From assembly GCF_011043735.1 (NCBI RefSeq), contig NZ_JAAKGV010000017.1:124001-188000 (forward strand): a stretch of 64,000 nt of DNA, in the 5' to 3' direction. Positions 43,939 to 55,871 of this stretch are shown one piece after another. The DNA is from Methylobacterium sp. DB0501. GTDB lineage: Bacteria; Pseudomonadota; Alphaproteobacteria; Rhizobiales; Beijerinckiaceae. Numbering within the stretch: the stretch's first letter is position 1; the number at the start of each line of letters is the position of its first letter. The notes beneath the pieces are model-generated. The model had not been told where the DNA came from and did no database searches. It worked only from the letters and a program-made list of their open reading frames with translations. The translations under genes were made by a program, and so were the position numbers.

Positions 43939-44700
43939 TCAGTTGAACAGGTTGAAGTGGTAGTTGAGGCCCATCTTCAGCTGATGGGTCTCGAGCCCGG
44001 TGCGCACGCCGAACTGGGTGCCGACCGCGCGGAAGCGGATGTCGCGGCTGAAATCCGAGTACAGGTACTCGCCCTTCACCGAGATCGCCGGAGTGATGAG
44101 ATATTCGAGGCCGGCGCCGACGGTGTAGCCGTCGACCGGGACGGTGGCGTTGAACGCCAGCGGGGCGACGAGCCCCGGCAGCGTGGCGGTGCCGCGCACG
44201 CCGATCTCGGTGAAGCCCCAGCCGCCGGTGGCGTAGGCGAGGAGCGGCCCCCAGGCATAGCCGACGCGGCCGCGGATGGTGGCGAAGTAGGTGTCGGTGT
44301 GGAGGCCGCCCTCGGCCGAGCGGCCGGTGCCGACGGCGACCCGGAACTGGTTGTGGATGTCGGAATAGCCGGCATCCGCCTCGACGCCGACGACGAGGCC
44401 GTTGTTCGGCGTGAACTGGTAATTGTAGCCGACGGTGCCGCCCGCCACGAAGCCGGTGGCCGAGGCCTCGGCCCGGGAAGCCGGGAGCGCGGCGGGACGC
44501 GGCGCCGTCGTCTGCGCCCGGAAATCGCCGCCCACGGCACCGCCGGCATTCACGCCGGCATAGAAGCCGGTCCAGGTGAAGGCCGGGGGCGCGGCGAGGA
44601 CCGGCGGCGCCATGCGGCGCGGCAGGTCGGCGGCGAAGGCGCCGCCCGCCAGCATCAACAGGCCGCCGGCCGCGAGCAGTGAGGACTTCACGCGAGTCAT
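43939..44700 (-). CDS. Omp25/Omp31-like outer-membrane beta-barrel protein
   Basis: 253-residue porin-like small barrel. Signal peptide of about 23 residues (VKSSLLAAGGLLMLAGGAFA), then ADLPRR, the PPAFTWTGFYAGVNAGGAVG motif and alternating beta strands (GTVGYNYQFTPNNGLVVGVEAD, YFATIRGRVGYAWGPLLAYATGGWGF, VKGEYLYSDFS) to HQLKMGLNYHFNLFN, the family C-terminal strand. It is typical of the heme-binding/OmpA-like barrels abundant in Hyphomicrobiales. An AT-rich segment upstream (44866-44940) is a candidate strong promoter. Confidence 0.9.
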   Translation of the reverse strand: MTRVKSSLLAAGGLLMLAGGAFAADLPRRMAPPVLAAPPAFTWTGFYAGVNAGGAVGGDFRAQTTAPRPAALPASRAEASATGFVAGGTVGYNYQFTPNNGLVVGVEADAGYSDIHNQFRVAVGTGRSAEGGLHTDTYFATIRGRVGYAWGPLLAYATGGWGFTEIGVRGTATLPGLVAPLAFNATVPVDGYTVGAGLEYLITPAISVKGEYLYSDFSRDIRFRAVGTQFGVRTGLETHQLKMGLNYHFNLFN

Positions 44701-45064
44701 TCCTGAACTATAGGGAGCATCGTGCGGCCGCCGGTGCCGGGTCGGCCGGGAGAATCGTCTTTCTGGGGCGCTCGATCAGTCGATCCCGTCATGGTCCGGA
44801 GGAGAGCGTGCCCGAGCCGTTGCAGGTAACCATGCCATGCTCGATGCGTCCATCGCTTTTGAGCAACACTAATAGGTCAAATGATATATAAACAATACAA
44901 TAACTCGGGATACCGCGCGCAATATTGACTTAACCATGATCTCGAATCGGCGTGTCGGGGTCCCGTCACCGGCGCCGGGCATCTCCTGCGGCGCGGGGCC
45001 GCCTCCCCGCCCGAGGCGGTTCCGCCCTATCAGGCCGTTCCCCCTCGCGAGCCCCCGAAGCCGG
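44701..45064. promoter_or_regulatory. Divergent region with AT-rich island upstream of the Omp gene
   Basis: 364 bases without a gene. 44866-44940 is AT-rich in a GC-rich setting. On the minus strand TTGACC (44876-44881) may be a -35 box preceded by an UP-like A/T stretch for the Omp gene. TTAACC at 44931-44936 is a CtrA half site. Confidence 0.45.
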
Positions 45065-45250
45065 ATGTCCACCAACACGATCGTCCTCATCGCCTGTCTC
45101 GCGGTCGCCGTGGTGCTGCTGCTCGGCCTCGCCAACATGCTGCGCGGCGGCAGCGCCAGCGTCTCGCAGCGCCTGATGCGGCTGCGGGTGGTGCTCCAGT
45201 TCGTCGCGATCCTGGTCATCATGGGGGTGCTGTGGTGGCGCGGCGGCTGA
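45065..45250 (+). CDS. HIG1-domain small membrane protein (twin TM)
   Basis: 61-residue inner-membrane protein with two helices (about 5-25 and 40-57) and the HIG_1_N loop RGGSASVSQRLMRLRVVLQF. HIG1 proteins modulate respiratory supercomplexes in mitochondria; in alphaproteobacteria the gene is often followed by the PduO-type adenosyltransferase and etfBA, as here with one gene intervening. ATG 45065; the longer frame from 44936 is not supported. Confidence 0.85.
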   Translation: MSTNTIVLIACLAVAVVLLLGLANMLRGGSASVSQRLMRLRVVLQFVAILVIMGVLWWRGG

Positions 45251-45384
45251 CGCTGCGAGACTGTGGCGGGGTGGTCGCAGGGAGTGGAAAACCGCGCTGA
45301 GACGGATCGTGCGGCGAGACGAGACGCGCGGCCGGGGTCTAGGGTCGCCCCGCCCCAGCAACGGGGCGGTGGACCCCTCGACAG

Positions 45385-45987
45385 ATGCGCGTAACCCTTC
45401 CGAGCCTCGCTGCGGCGATCGTCACGACGGCCGTCCTGGCCGCGCCGGCCGCACAGGCCGCCGATCTCTCGGCCCCGGTCCCGGCCTATACTCCGCCGGT
45501 CCAGCCCCTCAGCATCGTATCGGAGTTCCGCATCGGCGGCTCCGCCCAGGATCCGGGCAGCAACGAGAAGAACACCAGCAACATTAACGGCGAGTTTCTG
45601 TTCGCCAGGCCGGTCACCGTGGCCGACCGGCTCTGGAATGCCCTGATCCCCCGCCCGACCGTCGGCGGCAGCTACAACTTCGACGGCCGCACCAGCTACG
45701 CCTATCTCGGCGCCACCTGGACCTTCGACGTGACCGACCGGATCTTCGTCGAGGGCTTCTTCGGCGCCGGCTTCCATAACGGGTATACCGGTCCGAAGGC
45801 CGACGTGCCCAAGATCTACAACGCGCTCGGCTGCTCGCCGCTGTTCCGCGAGGCGGCCGCGGTCGGCTTCCGCCTCACCGAGCACTGGAGCGTGATGGCG
45901 ACGATCGAGCATATGTCGAATGCCGGCCTCTGCGTCACGAATCGCGGCCTGACCAATTTCGGCGGCAAGATCGCCTATACTTTCTGA
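45385..45987 (+). CDS. PagL-like lipid A 3-O-deacylase
   Basis: 200-residue outer-membrane barrel. Signal peptide of about 25 residues (LAAAIVTTAVLAAPAAQA). Strands such as RPTVGGSYNFDGRTSYAYLGATWTF and FVEGFFGAGFHNG lead to the PagL active-site pattern EHMSNAGLCVTNRGLTNFG with His176 and Ser178 (H-x-S), and a C-terminal KIAYTF strand ending in Phe. PagL removes the 3-O acyl chain of lipid A. The mature region (about 175 aa) is close to the usual PagL length. Not obviously co-transcribed with neighbours in function. Confidence 0.82.
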   Translation: MRVTLPSLAAAIVTTAVLAAPAAQAADLSAPVPAYTPPVQPLSIVSEFRIGGSAQDPGSNEKNTSNINGEFLFARPVTVADRLWNALIPRPTVGGSYNFDGRTSYAYLGATWTFDVTDRIFVEGFFGAGFHNGYTGPKADVPKIYNALGCSPLFREAAAVGFRLTEHWSVMATIEHMSNAGLCVTNRGLTNFGGKIAYTF

Positions 45988-46081
45988 CGGCGGCCCGAGG
46001 GCCGGCGCGGCGACGCGGGAGCGTCTTCCGGGAAAGAGGGTACCGGCTCGTCGCAGGAAATGCGGCTGGACCAAAGGCCTG

Positions 46082-46118
46082 GAGCAGCGTCCGATTGCAA
46101 CGCGATCGGGCACTGCTC
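46082..46118 (+). repeat. Intergenic hairpin repeat, copy 2
   Basis: Stem of 14 positions (46082-46095 with 46105-46118, 12 Watson-Crick pairs and one G-T) around loop TGCAACGCG. It shares CGATTGCA-NN-GCGATCGGGC-N-CTGC-N-CTA with the copy at 12131. It ends 47 bases before the adenosyltransferase start. Confidence 0.65.
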
Positions 46119-46165
46119 TAGAACTCGCCGCCGGAGCGGGCGCGCCCGCCGAAGGGAGCCTGCCC

Positions 46166-46741
46166 GTGGTCGTCCTCAACCGCATCTACACCCGCACCGG
46201 CGATTCCGGCACCACGGCGCTCGCCAGCGGCGCACGCCGCTCGAAGGCCGACCTGCGGGTCGAGACCTACGGCACCGTCGACGAGACCAATGCCTGCCTC
46301 GGCCTCGCCCGTCTGCACACCACGGGCGACCTCGACGCGATGCTCGGGCGGATCCAGAACGACCTGTTCGATCTCGGTGCCGACCTCGCGACCCCGGAGA
46401 CCGGCGAACCCCTGTCCTACGAGCCGCTGCGGATCGTGGCGACGCAGGTCGAGCGGGTGGAGCGCGAGATCGACGCGCTCAATGCCGGCCTCTCCCCCTT
46501 GCGCTCCTTCGTGCTGCCGGGCGGATCGGCGGCGGCGGCGTCCCTGCACCTCGCCCGTACCGTCTGCCGCCGGGCCGAGCGACTGGCGGTGGCGCTCGCG
46601 GGAACGCCCGGCGAGATCGTGTCGCCGGTGGCGATCCAGTATCTCAACCGCCTGTCCGACTTCCTGTTCGTCGCCGCCCGGATCGCCAATGACGGCGGGG
46701 CCGCCGACGTCCTGTGGGTGCCCGGCAAGACCCGCACCTGA
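46166..46741 (+). CDS. PduO-type cob(I)alamin adenosyltransferase
   Basis: 191-residue ATR that adenosylates B12 for mutases such as methylmalonyl- and ethylmalonyl-CoA mutase. ATP-binding N-terminus [15 protein letters not shown] (about 5-19), [18 protein letters not shown], then the helical core with [25 protein letters not shown] and [14 protein letters not shown]. The start is GTG 46166 behind GAAGGGA. No B12 riboswitch is seen upstream. The HIG1-ATR-etfB-etfA-hydroxyacyl-CoA dehydrogenase run is a recurrent alphaproteobacterial arrangement. Confidence 0.93.
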   Translation: MVVLNRIYTRTGDSGTTALASGARRSKADLRVETYGTVDETNACLGLARLHTTGDLDAMLGRIQNDLFDLGADLATPETGEPLSYEPLRIVATQVERVEREIDALNAGLSPLRSFVLPGGSAAAASLHLARTVCRRAERLAVALAGTPGEIVSPVAIQYLNRLSDFLFVAARIANDGGAADVLWVPGKTRT

Positions 46742-46989
46742 AGAACCGCCCCTGGAGATCCGCACCCGAGCACCCGCAGCCGAGCCGCCGCGCGCCTGGA
46801 CCGCCGCGGCTCGGCCTCCCCGCCGAGCCCCGCGCCGGACGCTGGGGGAGCCGCCTTCCGGCTGCGTTGACAAGTCGGAAAATCGGCCGTTACGGTCCGC
46901 GCACCTTGCTGCATATCGGGGATGATCGCGGACCGGCCGAGGGAGGGCCCGGCCGCGATCGTCTCTCCGTCCTGAAGGATGCGACGATC

Positions 46990-47739
46990 ATGAAGGTCCT
47001 GGTGCCCGTCAAGCGGGTGGTCGACTACAACGTCAAGATCCGGGTCAAGCCGGACGGCTCGGGCGTCGAGCTCGCCAACGTCAAGATGTCGATGAACCCC
47101 TTCGACGAGATCGCCGTCGAGGAGGCGATCCGTCTCAAGGAGAAGGGCAAGGTCACCGAGATCGTCGCGGTCTCGATCGGCCCGCAGGCCGCCCAGGAGA
47201 CGATCCGCACCGCGCTCGCCATGGGCGCCGACCGCGGCATCCTGGTCAAGACCGATGCCGCCGTCGAGCCGCTCGCCGTCGCCAAGCTCCTCAAGGCGCT
47301 GGTGGAGAAGGAGAGCCCGGATCTCGTCATCCTCGGCAAGCAGGCGATCGACGACGATTCGAACCAGACCGGCCAGATGCTCGCCGCCCTGCTCGGCTGG
47401 CCGCAGGGCACGTTCGCGTTCAAGCTCGAAGTGGCCGAGGGCAGCCTCGACGTGACCCGCGAGATCGACGGCGGCCTGCAGACCCTGAACCTGCAACTGC
47501 CGGCGATCGTCACGACGGACCTGCGCCTCAACGAGCCGCGCTACGCGTCGCTCCCCAACATCATGAAGGCGAAGAAGAAGCCCCTCGATACGGTGGAGCC
47601 GGAGGCGCTCGGTGTCGACGTCGCGCCGCGTCTCAAGGTGCTCAAGACCGTCGAGCCGGGCGGCCGCAAGGCCGGCGTCAAGGTCGCCAGCGCCGCCGAA
47701 CTCGTCAACAAGCTGAAGGTCGAGGCCGGCGTCCTCTGA
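46990..47739 (+). CDS. etfB: Electron transfer flavoprotein beta subunit
   Basis: 249-residue beta subunit of ETF, which passes electrons from acyl-CoA dehydrogenases to ETF-ubiquinone oxidoreductase. The family start [19 protein letters not shown], the signature [21 protein letters not shown], the AMP-binding [19 protein letters not shown] and the C-terminal helix KLKVEAGVL are present. ATG 46990 (the longer frame is not supported). 44 bases before etfA. Confidence 0.97.
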   Translation: MKVLVPVKRVVDYNVKIRVKPDGSGVELANVKMSMNPFDEIAVEEAIRLKEKGKVTEIVAVSIGPQAAQETIRTALAMGADRGILVKTDAAVEPLAVAKLLKALVEKESPDLVILGKQAIDDDSNQTGQMLAALLGWPQGTFAFKLEVAEGSLDVTREIDGGLQTLNLQLPAIVTTDLRLNEPRYASLPNIMKAKKKPLDTVEPEALGVDVAPRLKVLKTVEPGGRKAGVKVASAAELVNKLKVEAGVL

Positions 47740-47783
47740 CGAGGACGCACGGGCATCCCTGAGACAGGAAGGAACGACACGCC

Positions 47784-48734
47784 ATGACCACCCTCCTGCT
47801 GGTCGAGCATGCCGGCGGCGCCGTGAAGGACGCCAGCACCAAGGCCTTGACGGCGGCCAAGCAACTGGGCGCTCCGGTCCACGCCCTCGTGGTCGGCGCC
47901 GACGCGCAGGGCGCGGCCGAGGCCGCCGCCAAGCTCGACGGGGTCGAGAAGGTGCTGGTGGCCTCCGACGCCGCCTACGACCACCTCCTCGCCGAGCCGA
48001 CCGCCGCCCTGGTGGCGGGGCTGGCCGGCGCCTACGACACCGTGATCGCCGCCGCCTCGACCGAGGGCAAGAACGTGCTGCCGCGCGTCGCCGCCCTCCT
48101 CGACGTCGCCCAGATCTCGGACATCATCAAGGTGGTCGGCCCCGACACCTTCGAGCGGCCGATCTACGCCGGCAACGCGATCCAGACCGTGCAGGCGACC
48201 GACGCCAAGCGGGTGATCACGGTGCGCACCGCCGCCTTCCAGGCGACGCCCGAGGGCAGCGCAGCCGCTCCCGTCGAGGCCGCGCCCGCGGCGGCCGCCC
48301 CCGAGGCGAAGTCGTCGTTCAAGGGCGAGGAGATCGCCAAGTCCGACCGTCCTGAGCTGGCGGGTGCCCGGATCATCGTGTCGGGCGGCCGCTCGCTCGG
48401 ATCGGCCGACAAGTTCAAGGAGCTGATCGAGCCGCTGGCCGACTCGCTCGGAGCCGCGGTCGGCGCGTCGCGCGCGGCGGTGGATGCCGGCTACGCCCCG
48501 AACGACTGGCAGGTCGGCCAGACCGGCAAGGTCGTGGCGCCGGACCTCTACGTCGCGGTCGGCATCTCGGGGGCGATCCAGCACCTCGCCGGCATGAAGG
48601 ACTCGAAGGTCATCGTCGCCATCAACAAGGACGAGGAAGCGCCGATCTTCCAGGTCGCCGATTACGGCCTGGTCGGCGACCTCTTCCAGGTCGTGCCGGA
48701 CCTCCAGCAGGAAATCGCCAAGGCCAAGGGCTGA
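47784..48734 (+). CDS. etfA: Electron transfer flavoprotein alpha subunit
   Basis: 316-residue FAD-carrying alpha subunit. The N-terminal domain starts [15 protein letters not shown]. The C-terminal FAD domain has [45 protein letters not shown] and the signature [35 protein letters not shown]. Start ATG 47784 follows AGGAAGGA. It forms a dimer with EtfB and is presumably co-transcribed with it and with the following dehydrogenase. Confidence 0.97.
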   Translation: MTTLLLVEHAGGAVKDASTKALTAAKQLGAPVHALVVGADAQGAAEAAAKLDGVEKVLVASDAAYDHLLAEPTAALVAGLAGAYDTVIAAASTEGKNVLPRVAALLDVAQISDIIKVVGPDTFERPIYAGNAIQTVQATDAKRVITVRTAAFQATPEGSAAAPVEAAPAAAAPEAKSSFKGEEIAKSDRPELAGARIIVSGGRSLGSADKFKELIEPLADSLGAAVGASRAAVDAGYAPNDWQVGQTGKVVAPDLYVAVGISGAIQHLAGMKDSKVIVAINKDEEAPIFQVADYGLVGDLFQVVPDLQQEIAKAKG

Positions 48735-48876
48735 CGGCGACCGGTAAGGACCATCGCTCCCTGCGCGGCGCGCGGGGAGCGGCACAAAGGGCCGGGCTTC
48801 GCTGGAACCCTTCGCATCTGCGAAGCCGCGATGGTAGGAACGCTCGGGGATCGGCGCGGCGAGAAGGCAGGGTGTG

Positions 48877-49758
<882 letters not shown>

Positions 49759-50353
49759 GGCACCGCCTCGGCCCGGGCTTGCGGCCGCCGCATGATGCGC
49801 GGTCGCCAGACCCCTAAGCCCACGTTCAGCGTCGCGATCGCCAGCAGCACCCACAAGGTCCCGCGCTCGGCTCCGAGCGACCCGGCCAATGTTGCCGGAT
49901 CGACGCGGCCGAGCAGTGCGGCTACCGCGCGGTCGGCCTCGAGCTGCATCGGTCCCTGGACGCCGACGAAACCGTATTCGAACATCAGCACGCCGGTGGC
50001 GAGCTTCACCCAGGCCCAGCCGGCGTTCTGGAACGCCCGGTTGAGCGCGATCGCCAAGAGGCCCGCCACCAGCATCAGGGCCAGCGACGGCAGGAACACC
50101 CAGGTCGCCACAGCCGCCATCGCCCCGCGCATCAGGGCGTAGCCGGCGAGTGCCGAAGATGGCGGTGGAACCACACCCAGCATCACGACCAGGGACGCCA
50201 TCGCGCCCATCAGCCCGACGGCTCCCATCGTGTGAAGGAACTTCATCAAGCGTCGCATCGCGACGGCTCCACCCTGGCAACCTCCCGACACCCTACGAAC
50301 AGCGCGATGCCGGCGGGGATCACATTCCCGTGCCGATCGGGGGTCCGGAACGG

Positions 50354-50389
50354 CGAAGGGCCGCTTCCCTCCCGAGAAGCGGCCCTTCG
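50354..50389 (-). terminator. Hairpin terminator of the 104-aa gene
   Basis: Perfect 14-bp stem (50354-50367 with 50376-50389) and 8-base loop, 18 bases past the stop at 50408 on the minus strand. No clear T run. Confidence 0.7.
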
Positions 50390-50407
50390 CGCATCGGACG
50401 TTGACCC

Positions 50408-50722
50408 TTACTTCGCGTTGGTCGAGCCGGTCGACTTCGGCTCCGCCGGGCTCGGATAGGCCGGGTTGCCGGCCGGCACGGCTGCGCTGTTGGACGACGA
50501 CGTACCGCCGCTGCCATTGGCCGAGCCGGTGATCTGCTGGCGCGAGGCATCCTGGCTCTGGCTGGCGTAGTCCTTGGGCGAGTTGGCGCCGTTCCAGCTC
50601 AGCAAGCCGACCATGGCGATCGCCAGGAGGGCGAGACTGCCGAGCAGCACGTAGAGGACGGGGCGGCCCTTCGCGCCCTGGCGGGCCGCGGTCGGGGTCT
50701 CGACGGTGCGGTTGGGATCCAT
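50408..50722 (-). CDS. Single-pass membrane protein with Ser/Gly-rich tail
   Basis: 104-residue protein: 20 N-terminal cytosolic residues, one TM helix (about 22-42, RPVLYVLLGSLALLAIAMVGLL), then an exported low-complexity Ser/Gly/Asn/Ala/Pro tail (ANGSGGTSSSNSAAVPAG). No domain recognised. Such small single-pass proteins are common in Methylobacterium. ATG 50722. It lies between the quinone oxidoreductase and the DUF2269-like gene on the same strand and has its own hairpin terminator. Confidence 0.65.
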   Translation of the reverse strand: MDPNRTVETPTAARQGAKGRPVLYVLLGSLALLAIAMVGLLSWNGANSPKDYASQSQDASRQQITGSANGSGGTSSSNSAAVPAGNPAYPSPAEPKSTGSTNAK

Positions 50723-50844
50723 GGGGAACCTCGCTTGCGGGCCCGGCGGATAGGCCGGGCGATGATCGGTGTCGTGGTGCCAACGTCACCGATCGGCCGA
50801 GGTTCCTCGCACGCCCGGATGTCGCGGGCGCTCCCGGTCCGGCT

Positions 50845-51852
50845 CTACTTGCCGGTCAGCAGCATGATCTTGCCGAGATGGGCGCTCGATTCCATCAGCT
50901 CGTGCGCGGCCCGCGCCTCGTCCAGCTGGAAAGTGGCGTGGATCACCGGCTTGACGGTCCCGGCCTCCAGCAGCGGCCAGACCTCCCGGCGCAGGCCGTC
51001 GGCGATGGCGGCCTTCTGGGCGACGGTGCGGGGGCGCAAGGTCGAGCCGGTCACGGTGAGGCGCCGGATCATCACCGGGGTCAGGTTGAGGTTCTCCGCC
51101 ATGAAGCCCTGCAGGAAGGCGATGATGACGAGCCGCCCTTCCAGCGCCAGCGACTTCACGTTCCGCTCGAGATAGGCGGCGCCCACCATGTCGAGGATCA
51201 CGTCGACGCCCTTGCCGTCGGTCAGGCGCTTCACCTCCGCGGCGAAGTCGGCCTCGCGGTAGTTGATGGCGTGGTCGGCGCCGAGGGATTCGCAGAAGGC
51301 GCATTTCTCCGCCGAGCCGGCGGTGGCGTAGACCGTGGCGCCGAACTGCTTCGCGAGCTGGATCGCCGTCGAGCCGATGCCGCTCGACCCGCCATGGACC
51401 AGGAAGCGCTCGCCCTTCTGCAGGCGGCCGCGCTCGAACACGTTGGTCCAGACCGTCCAGTAATTCTCCGGCAGGCCCGCCGCCTCGACGAGCGAGAGCG
51501 GGCCGGGCTTCGGCAGGCACAGCGACGCGTCGGCGAGGCAGTACTCGGCATAGCCGCCGCTGATCGTCAGCGCGCAGACCTCCTGGCCCTCGGCGAGATC
51601 CGCGACGCCCTCGCCCAGGGCGACGATGCGGCCGGCGATCTCCAGCCCCGGCACCTCGGTGGCGCCGGGCGGCGGCGGGTACTTGCCGGCGCGCTGCTGG
51701 CAATCGGGCCGGTTCACGCCGGCCGCCACGACCTCCACCAGCACCTGGCCCGGCCCCGGGCGCGGCACCGGCACGGTCTCGATCCCGATCACCTCCGGCC
51801 CGCCGGCCCCGTTGAAGCGGACTTGGCGCATGGTGGCGGGGATCGACGGCAT
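50845..51852 (-). CDS. NAD(P)H:quinone oxidoreductase, zinc-independent MDR family
   Basis: 335-residue medium-chain dehydrogenase/reductase without zinc ligands, of the QOR/PIG3 type. GROES-like N-terminal domain with VAAGVNRPDCQQRAGKYPPPPG and VPGLEIAGRIVALG; Rossmann domain with ERFLVHGGSSGIGSTAIQLAKQFGA (NADP-binding) and a C-terminal HLGKIMLLTGK. The PIG3-like loop AGLPENYWTVWTNVFERG is clear. It reduces quinones with NADPH. It lies downstream of upp on the same strand with 66 bases between, so a shared transcript with the uracil genes is possible. Confidence 0.92.
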   Translation of the reverse strand: MPSIPATMRQVRFNGAGGPEVIGIETVPVPRPGPGQVLVEVVAAGVNRPDCQQRAGKYPPPPGATEVPGLEIAGRIVALGEGVADLAEGQEVCALTISGGYAEYCLADASLCLPKPGPLSLVEAAGLPENYWTVWTNVFERGRLQKGERFLVHGGSSGIGSTAIQLAKQFGATVYATAGSAEKCAFCESLGADHAINYREADFAAEVKRLTDGKGVDVILDMVGAAYLERNVKSLALEGRLVIIAFLQGFMAENLNLTPVMIRRLTVTGSTLRPRTVAQKAAIADGLRREVWPLLEAGTVKPVIHATFQLDEARAAHELMESSAHLGKIMLLTGK

Positions 51853-51918
51853 GGGGTGGCTCCGTGTTGCCGGGGTGTGGCCCCTTACCTGCCGCGGGGC
51901 GGCGCGACCGGCAAGGGG

Positions 51919-52581
51919 TCAGCGCGTCCCGTACATCCGGTCGCCGGCATCCCCGAGGCCCGGCAGGATGTAGCCGTGCTCGTTCAGATGGCTGTCAATC
52001 GCCGCGGTCCAGACCGGGACGTCGGGATGCGCGCCCTGGAACTTGGCGATCCCTTCCGGCGCGGCGAGCAGGCAGACGAAGCGCAGGTCGCGGGCGCCGC
52101 GCTCCTTCAGCCGGTCGACCGCGGCGACGGCCGAGTTCGCCGTCGCCAGCATCGGATCGAGGACCAGCACGGTGCGGTCGGCGAGGTCGGACGGGGCCTT
52201 GAAGTAGTATTCCACCGCTTCGAGCGAGTCCGGATCGCGGTAGAGCCCGACATGGGCGACGCGGGCCGAGGGCAGGAGCGACAGCATCCCGTCGAGGAAG
52301 CCGACGCCGGCGCGCAGGATCGGTGCCAGGACGAGCTTCTTGCCGGCGATCTGCGAACCCTGCATCTTGACCATCGGGGTCTCGATCTCGACCGGCTCCA
52401 GCGGCAGGTCGCGGGTGACCTCGTAGGCGAGCAGCATCCCGATCTCGTTCAGGAGCTGGCGGAAGCCCTTGGTGGAGCGGGCCTTGTCCCGCATCAGGGT
52501 CAACTTGTGCTGCACCAGCGGGTGATCGACCACCGTCACCGGCGCCACCCCCGTCTCCCCGCGCGCACCCGCACCCTGCAT
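51919..52581 (-). CDS. upp: Uracil phosphoribosyltransferase
   Basis: 220-residue UPRTase converting uracil and PRPP to UMP. Family motifs: [76 protein letters not shown], the PRPP loop [21 protein letters not shown] and the uracil-binding [20 protein letters not shown] 52581 has AAGGAG seven bases upstream, which fixes the start. Besides salvage, UPRTase is the entry step (Urc6) of the URC uracil-degradation route, whose two other key genes lie immediately upstream. Confidence 0.96.
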   Translation of the reverse strand: MQGAGARGETGVAPVTVVDHPLVQHKLTLMRDKARSTKGFRQLLNEIGMLLAYEVTRDLPLEPVEIETPMVKMQGSQIAGKKLVLAPILRAGVGFLDGMLSLLPSARVAHVGLYRDPDSLEAVEYYFKAPSDLADRTVLVLDPMLATANSAVAAVDRLKERGARDLRFVCLLAAPEGIAKFQGAHPDVPVWTAAIDSHLNEHGYILPGLGDAGDRMYGTR

Positions 52582-52658
52582 CGCCGTCTCCTTGGTCACG
52601 AACCCACTCGCACGATCGCACGCGACTGGCGCACTCGCCTCGCGCACTCGACTTGAAC

Positions 52659-53894
52659 TCAGAATACCGTGCCGTCGCTCGCGATCGCCAGCGGCGGCGC
52701 GCCCTCCGGCCGCAAGGACTTGGCCAGGCGCCGGCCGGTGGCCCAGGTGCCGCCCTCCAGCACCTTGGCGAGCGGCAGCTCGGCCGGATCCTCGATCTCG
52801 AGCCGCTCGCGCACCAGGGGCGCCAGCCGGTCGAGGAGCGCCACGGTAAGCGCCCGCCACTCGACGACGAGGCGCGAATCGACGGCGTGGGCCTGCCTGG
52901 CCTCCTCGGGCCGGCGAAGCGCCAGCACCCCGGTATCGAGGAACAGGCCGCCGTTGCGGTATTCGGGCAGGCCGGTCAGCGCATCGAGGCCGGTGACGGT
53001 CAGGCCCGCCTCCTCCAGCGGCTCGAGCAGCGAATAGGCCAGCCACTGCGACAGCTTGTGGAACGGCACCAGCCCCTCCGCCGGCCCGGCCCCGCCGGCG
53101 AGCGGATGGCGCCAGGTATCCCCCAGATCGACGCCGTCGAGGACGATGCGCCCGGGCCAGATCGGCCCGAGATGGGTCAGCAGCACCTCCAGCACCGTCT
53201 CGGCCGCCACCTCGCCGTCCTTGGCCCTCGCCTTGATGCGGTCGAACAGGAAGCCGGGCCGGGCATCCGGCCCGAAGCCCTCGGGATCGGCCGCCGCGAC
53301 CTGGCCGAGGCGGTTGAGGAGCGCGGTGCGGCCGGACAGGCCGACGAGGGGGTTGGTCGGCGAGACCTGGAAGCCGTCGGCGAGCTCGGCTTCGGTCAGG
53401 CTCGCCAGGGCGCGGGCATCGGCGCGGAACGGGTCCTCGGGCGCGGAGGAAAACAGCCCGGACACGAACATGTCGAAGCTCGCCACCGCCAGCCCCTCGG
53501 AGCGGGCATAGGTCTCGCCGGTGCGGCCCTCCTCGTAGCGCCAGGTCGGGCCGGCGCCGGCATCGAGGAGCACGCTCACCACCACGAGGTCGAAGGCGGC
53601 ACGGGCCTGCTCCGCCGGGTCCTCGAAGGGCGCGGCATGGACGAGGGAGCCCCAGCGCTCGAACCCGCCGACCGAGAAGTGGCGCCAGCGGGCATGGTAG
53701 GGGATGGCGAGGTCCGGATAGGCTTCGCGGATGGTCTCGACCACCGCGTCGGCGCAAGGACCCAGACGGTCGAGATCGACCACGAAATGGTCGAGCCGCC
53801 CGTCGAGCCCGGCCTGGAGCAGGGTCTCGGCGCGGGCGCGCACCGCCCGGGCCGAGAGCAGGCTGCGGGCGGTCGAAAACTCAGGCACGGGCAT
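52659..53894 (-). CDS. DUF1688 (URC4/Urg3-like) uracil catabolism protein
   Basis: 411-residue DUF1688 protein, the family of fungal URC4 (Urg3), essential for the URC pathway that degrades uracil through UMP. Recognisable stretches are [107 protein letters not shown] and [17 protein letters not shown]. The exact chemistry is, to my knowledge, not settled. ATG 53894, 33 bases after the GTP cyclohydrolase II-like stop and 77 bases before upp, so the three read as one operon. Confidence 0.9.
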   Translation of the reverse strand: MPVPEFSTARSLLSARAVRARAETLLQAGLDGRLDHFVVDLDRLGPCADAVVETIREAYPDLAIPYHARWRHFSVGGFERWGSLVHAAPFEDPAEQARAAFDLVVVSVLLDAGAGPTWRYEEGRTGETYARSEGLAVASFDMFVSGLFSSAPEDPFRADARALASLTEAELADGFQVSPTNPLVGLSGRTALLNRLGQVAAADPEGFGPDARPGFLFDRIKARAKDGEVAAETVLEVLLTHLGPIWPGRIVLDGVDLGDTWRHPLAGGAGPAEGLVPFHKLSQWLAYSLLEPLEEAGLTVTGLDALTGLPEYRNGGLFLDTGVLALRRPEEARQAHAVDSRLVVEWRALTVALLDRLAPLVRERLEIEDPAELPLAKVLEGGTWATGRRLAKSLRPEGAPPLAIASDGTVF

Positions 53895-53927
53895 CTCCAG
53901 GAATCGTTCGCGCGACCGTCGGCGATG

Positions 53928-55178
<1,251 letters not shown>

Positions 55179-55205
55179 GCGGCCGCGCCGTCCTTCAACG
55201 GAGAA

Positions 55206-55232
55206 GGCTCCCCGCGGGGGCCGCGGAGAGCC
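55206..55232 (-). terminator. Hairpin between DUF2852 and the URC1-like gene
   Basis: GGCTC-C-CCGCGG / CCGCGG-A-GAGCC with a GGG loop and one mismatch, 28-54 bases before the URC1-like start. It probably separates the uracil operon from the DUF2852 transcript. Confidence 0.5.
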
Positions 55233-55336
55233 TGTCGAGTGCTTGACTTGGTGGAGCGTAGACCCGGGCGATTCGGCCCGTCAAGCTCAAGCGGAAGGCG
55301 CCCGCCGCCCATCGACCGGGCAGCGGGACCCCCGCG

Positions 55337-55762
55337 TCAGTAGTTCGAGCCGGCGCGGCGGCGGGCCATGAAGGCGTCGAACTGCTCGCGGTCGCGGGCG
55401 CGCTTGAGCTCGTCCACGAACTCGGTGAAGGCGCGGCTCTCCTCCTCGAGGCGGCGGCGCTCCTCTTCGAGACGCTCGATCTCCTTGCGGCGATACTCCT
55501 CGAAGGCCCAGTTGCCGCTGTCGTGGCGGGCCGCGCCGAAGCCCGAGAAGCCCGGGAACCCAGTGCGGAAGGACCGTTCGGCGAAGGACTTCATCTCGTT
55601 CAGGGCCGGATATCCCATGAGCTTCCACACCACGTAGGCCGCGGCCAACGGCCACGCATAGATGAAACCGATGACGATCGCGCCGATCTCGAGCGAGCGG
55701 CGCGGGAACGGGCCATTGCGGCAGGCGCGGCCGCTCGACCAGGGGGCAGAGGAATACGACAC
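55337..55762 (-). CDS. DUF2852 family membrane protein
   Basis: 141-residue protein of the DUF2852 family, found in Hyphomicrobiales. It has one or two N-terminal TM helices (RSLEIGAIVIGFIYAWPLAAAYVVWKLMG, about 22-50), then a soluble helical region FRTGFPGFSGFGAARHDSGNWAFEEYRRKEIERLEEERRRLEEESRAFTEFVDELKRARDREQFDAFM-type coiled coil in which DREQFDAFM is diagnostic. Function unknown. The start is GTG 55762 with GGGAG upstream. Confidence 0.88.
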   Translation of the reverse strand: MSYSSAPWSSGRACRNGPFPRRSLEIGAIVIGFIYAWPLAAAYVVWKLMGYPALNEMKSFAERSFRTGFPGFSGFGAARHDSGNWAFEEYRRKEIERLEEERRRLEEESRAFTEFVDELKRARDREQFDAFMARRRAGSNY

Positions 55763-55871
55763 GTCACGATCTCCCGCAGGATGTGAATGTGAACGACATT
55801 TACATGCGGGGTCGCGGGTACGGTTTCAAGGAGGGGGCGGCGGGGAAAAGTGTGGTGGGTCCGCCAGCGCC

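Noticed and set aside
45988-46165. B12 riboswitch before the adenosyltransferase
   Set aside because: No B12-box or conserved core sequence; only the hairpin repeat is there.
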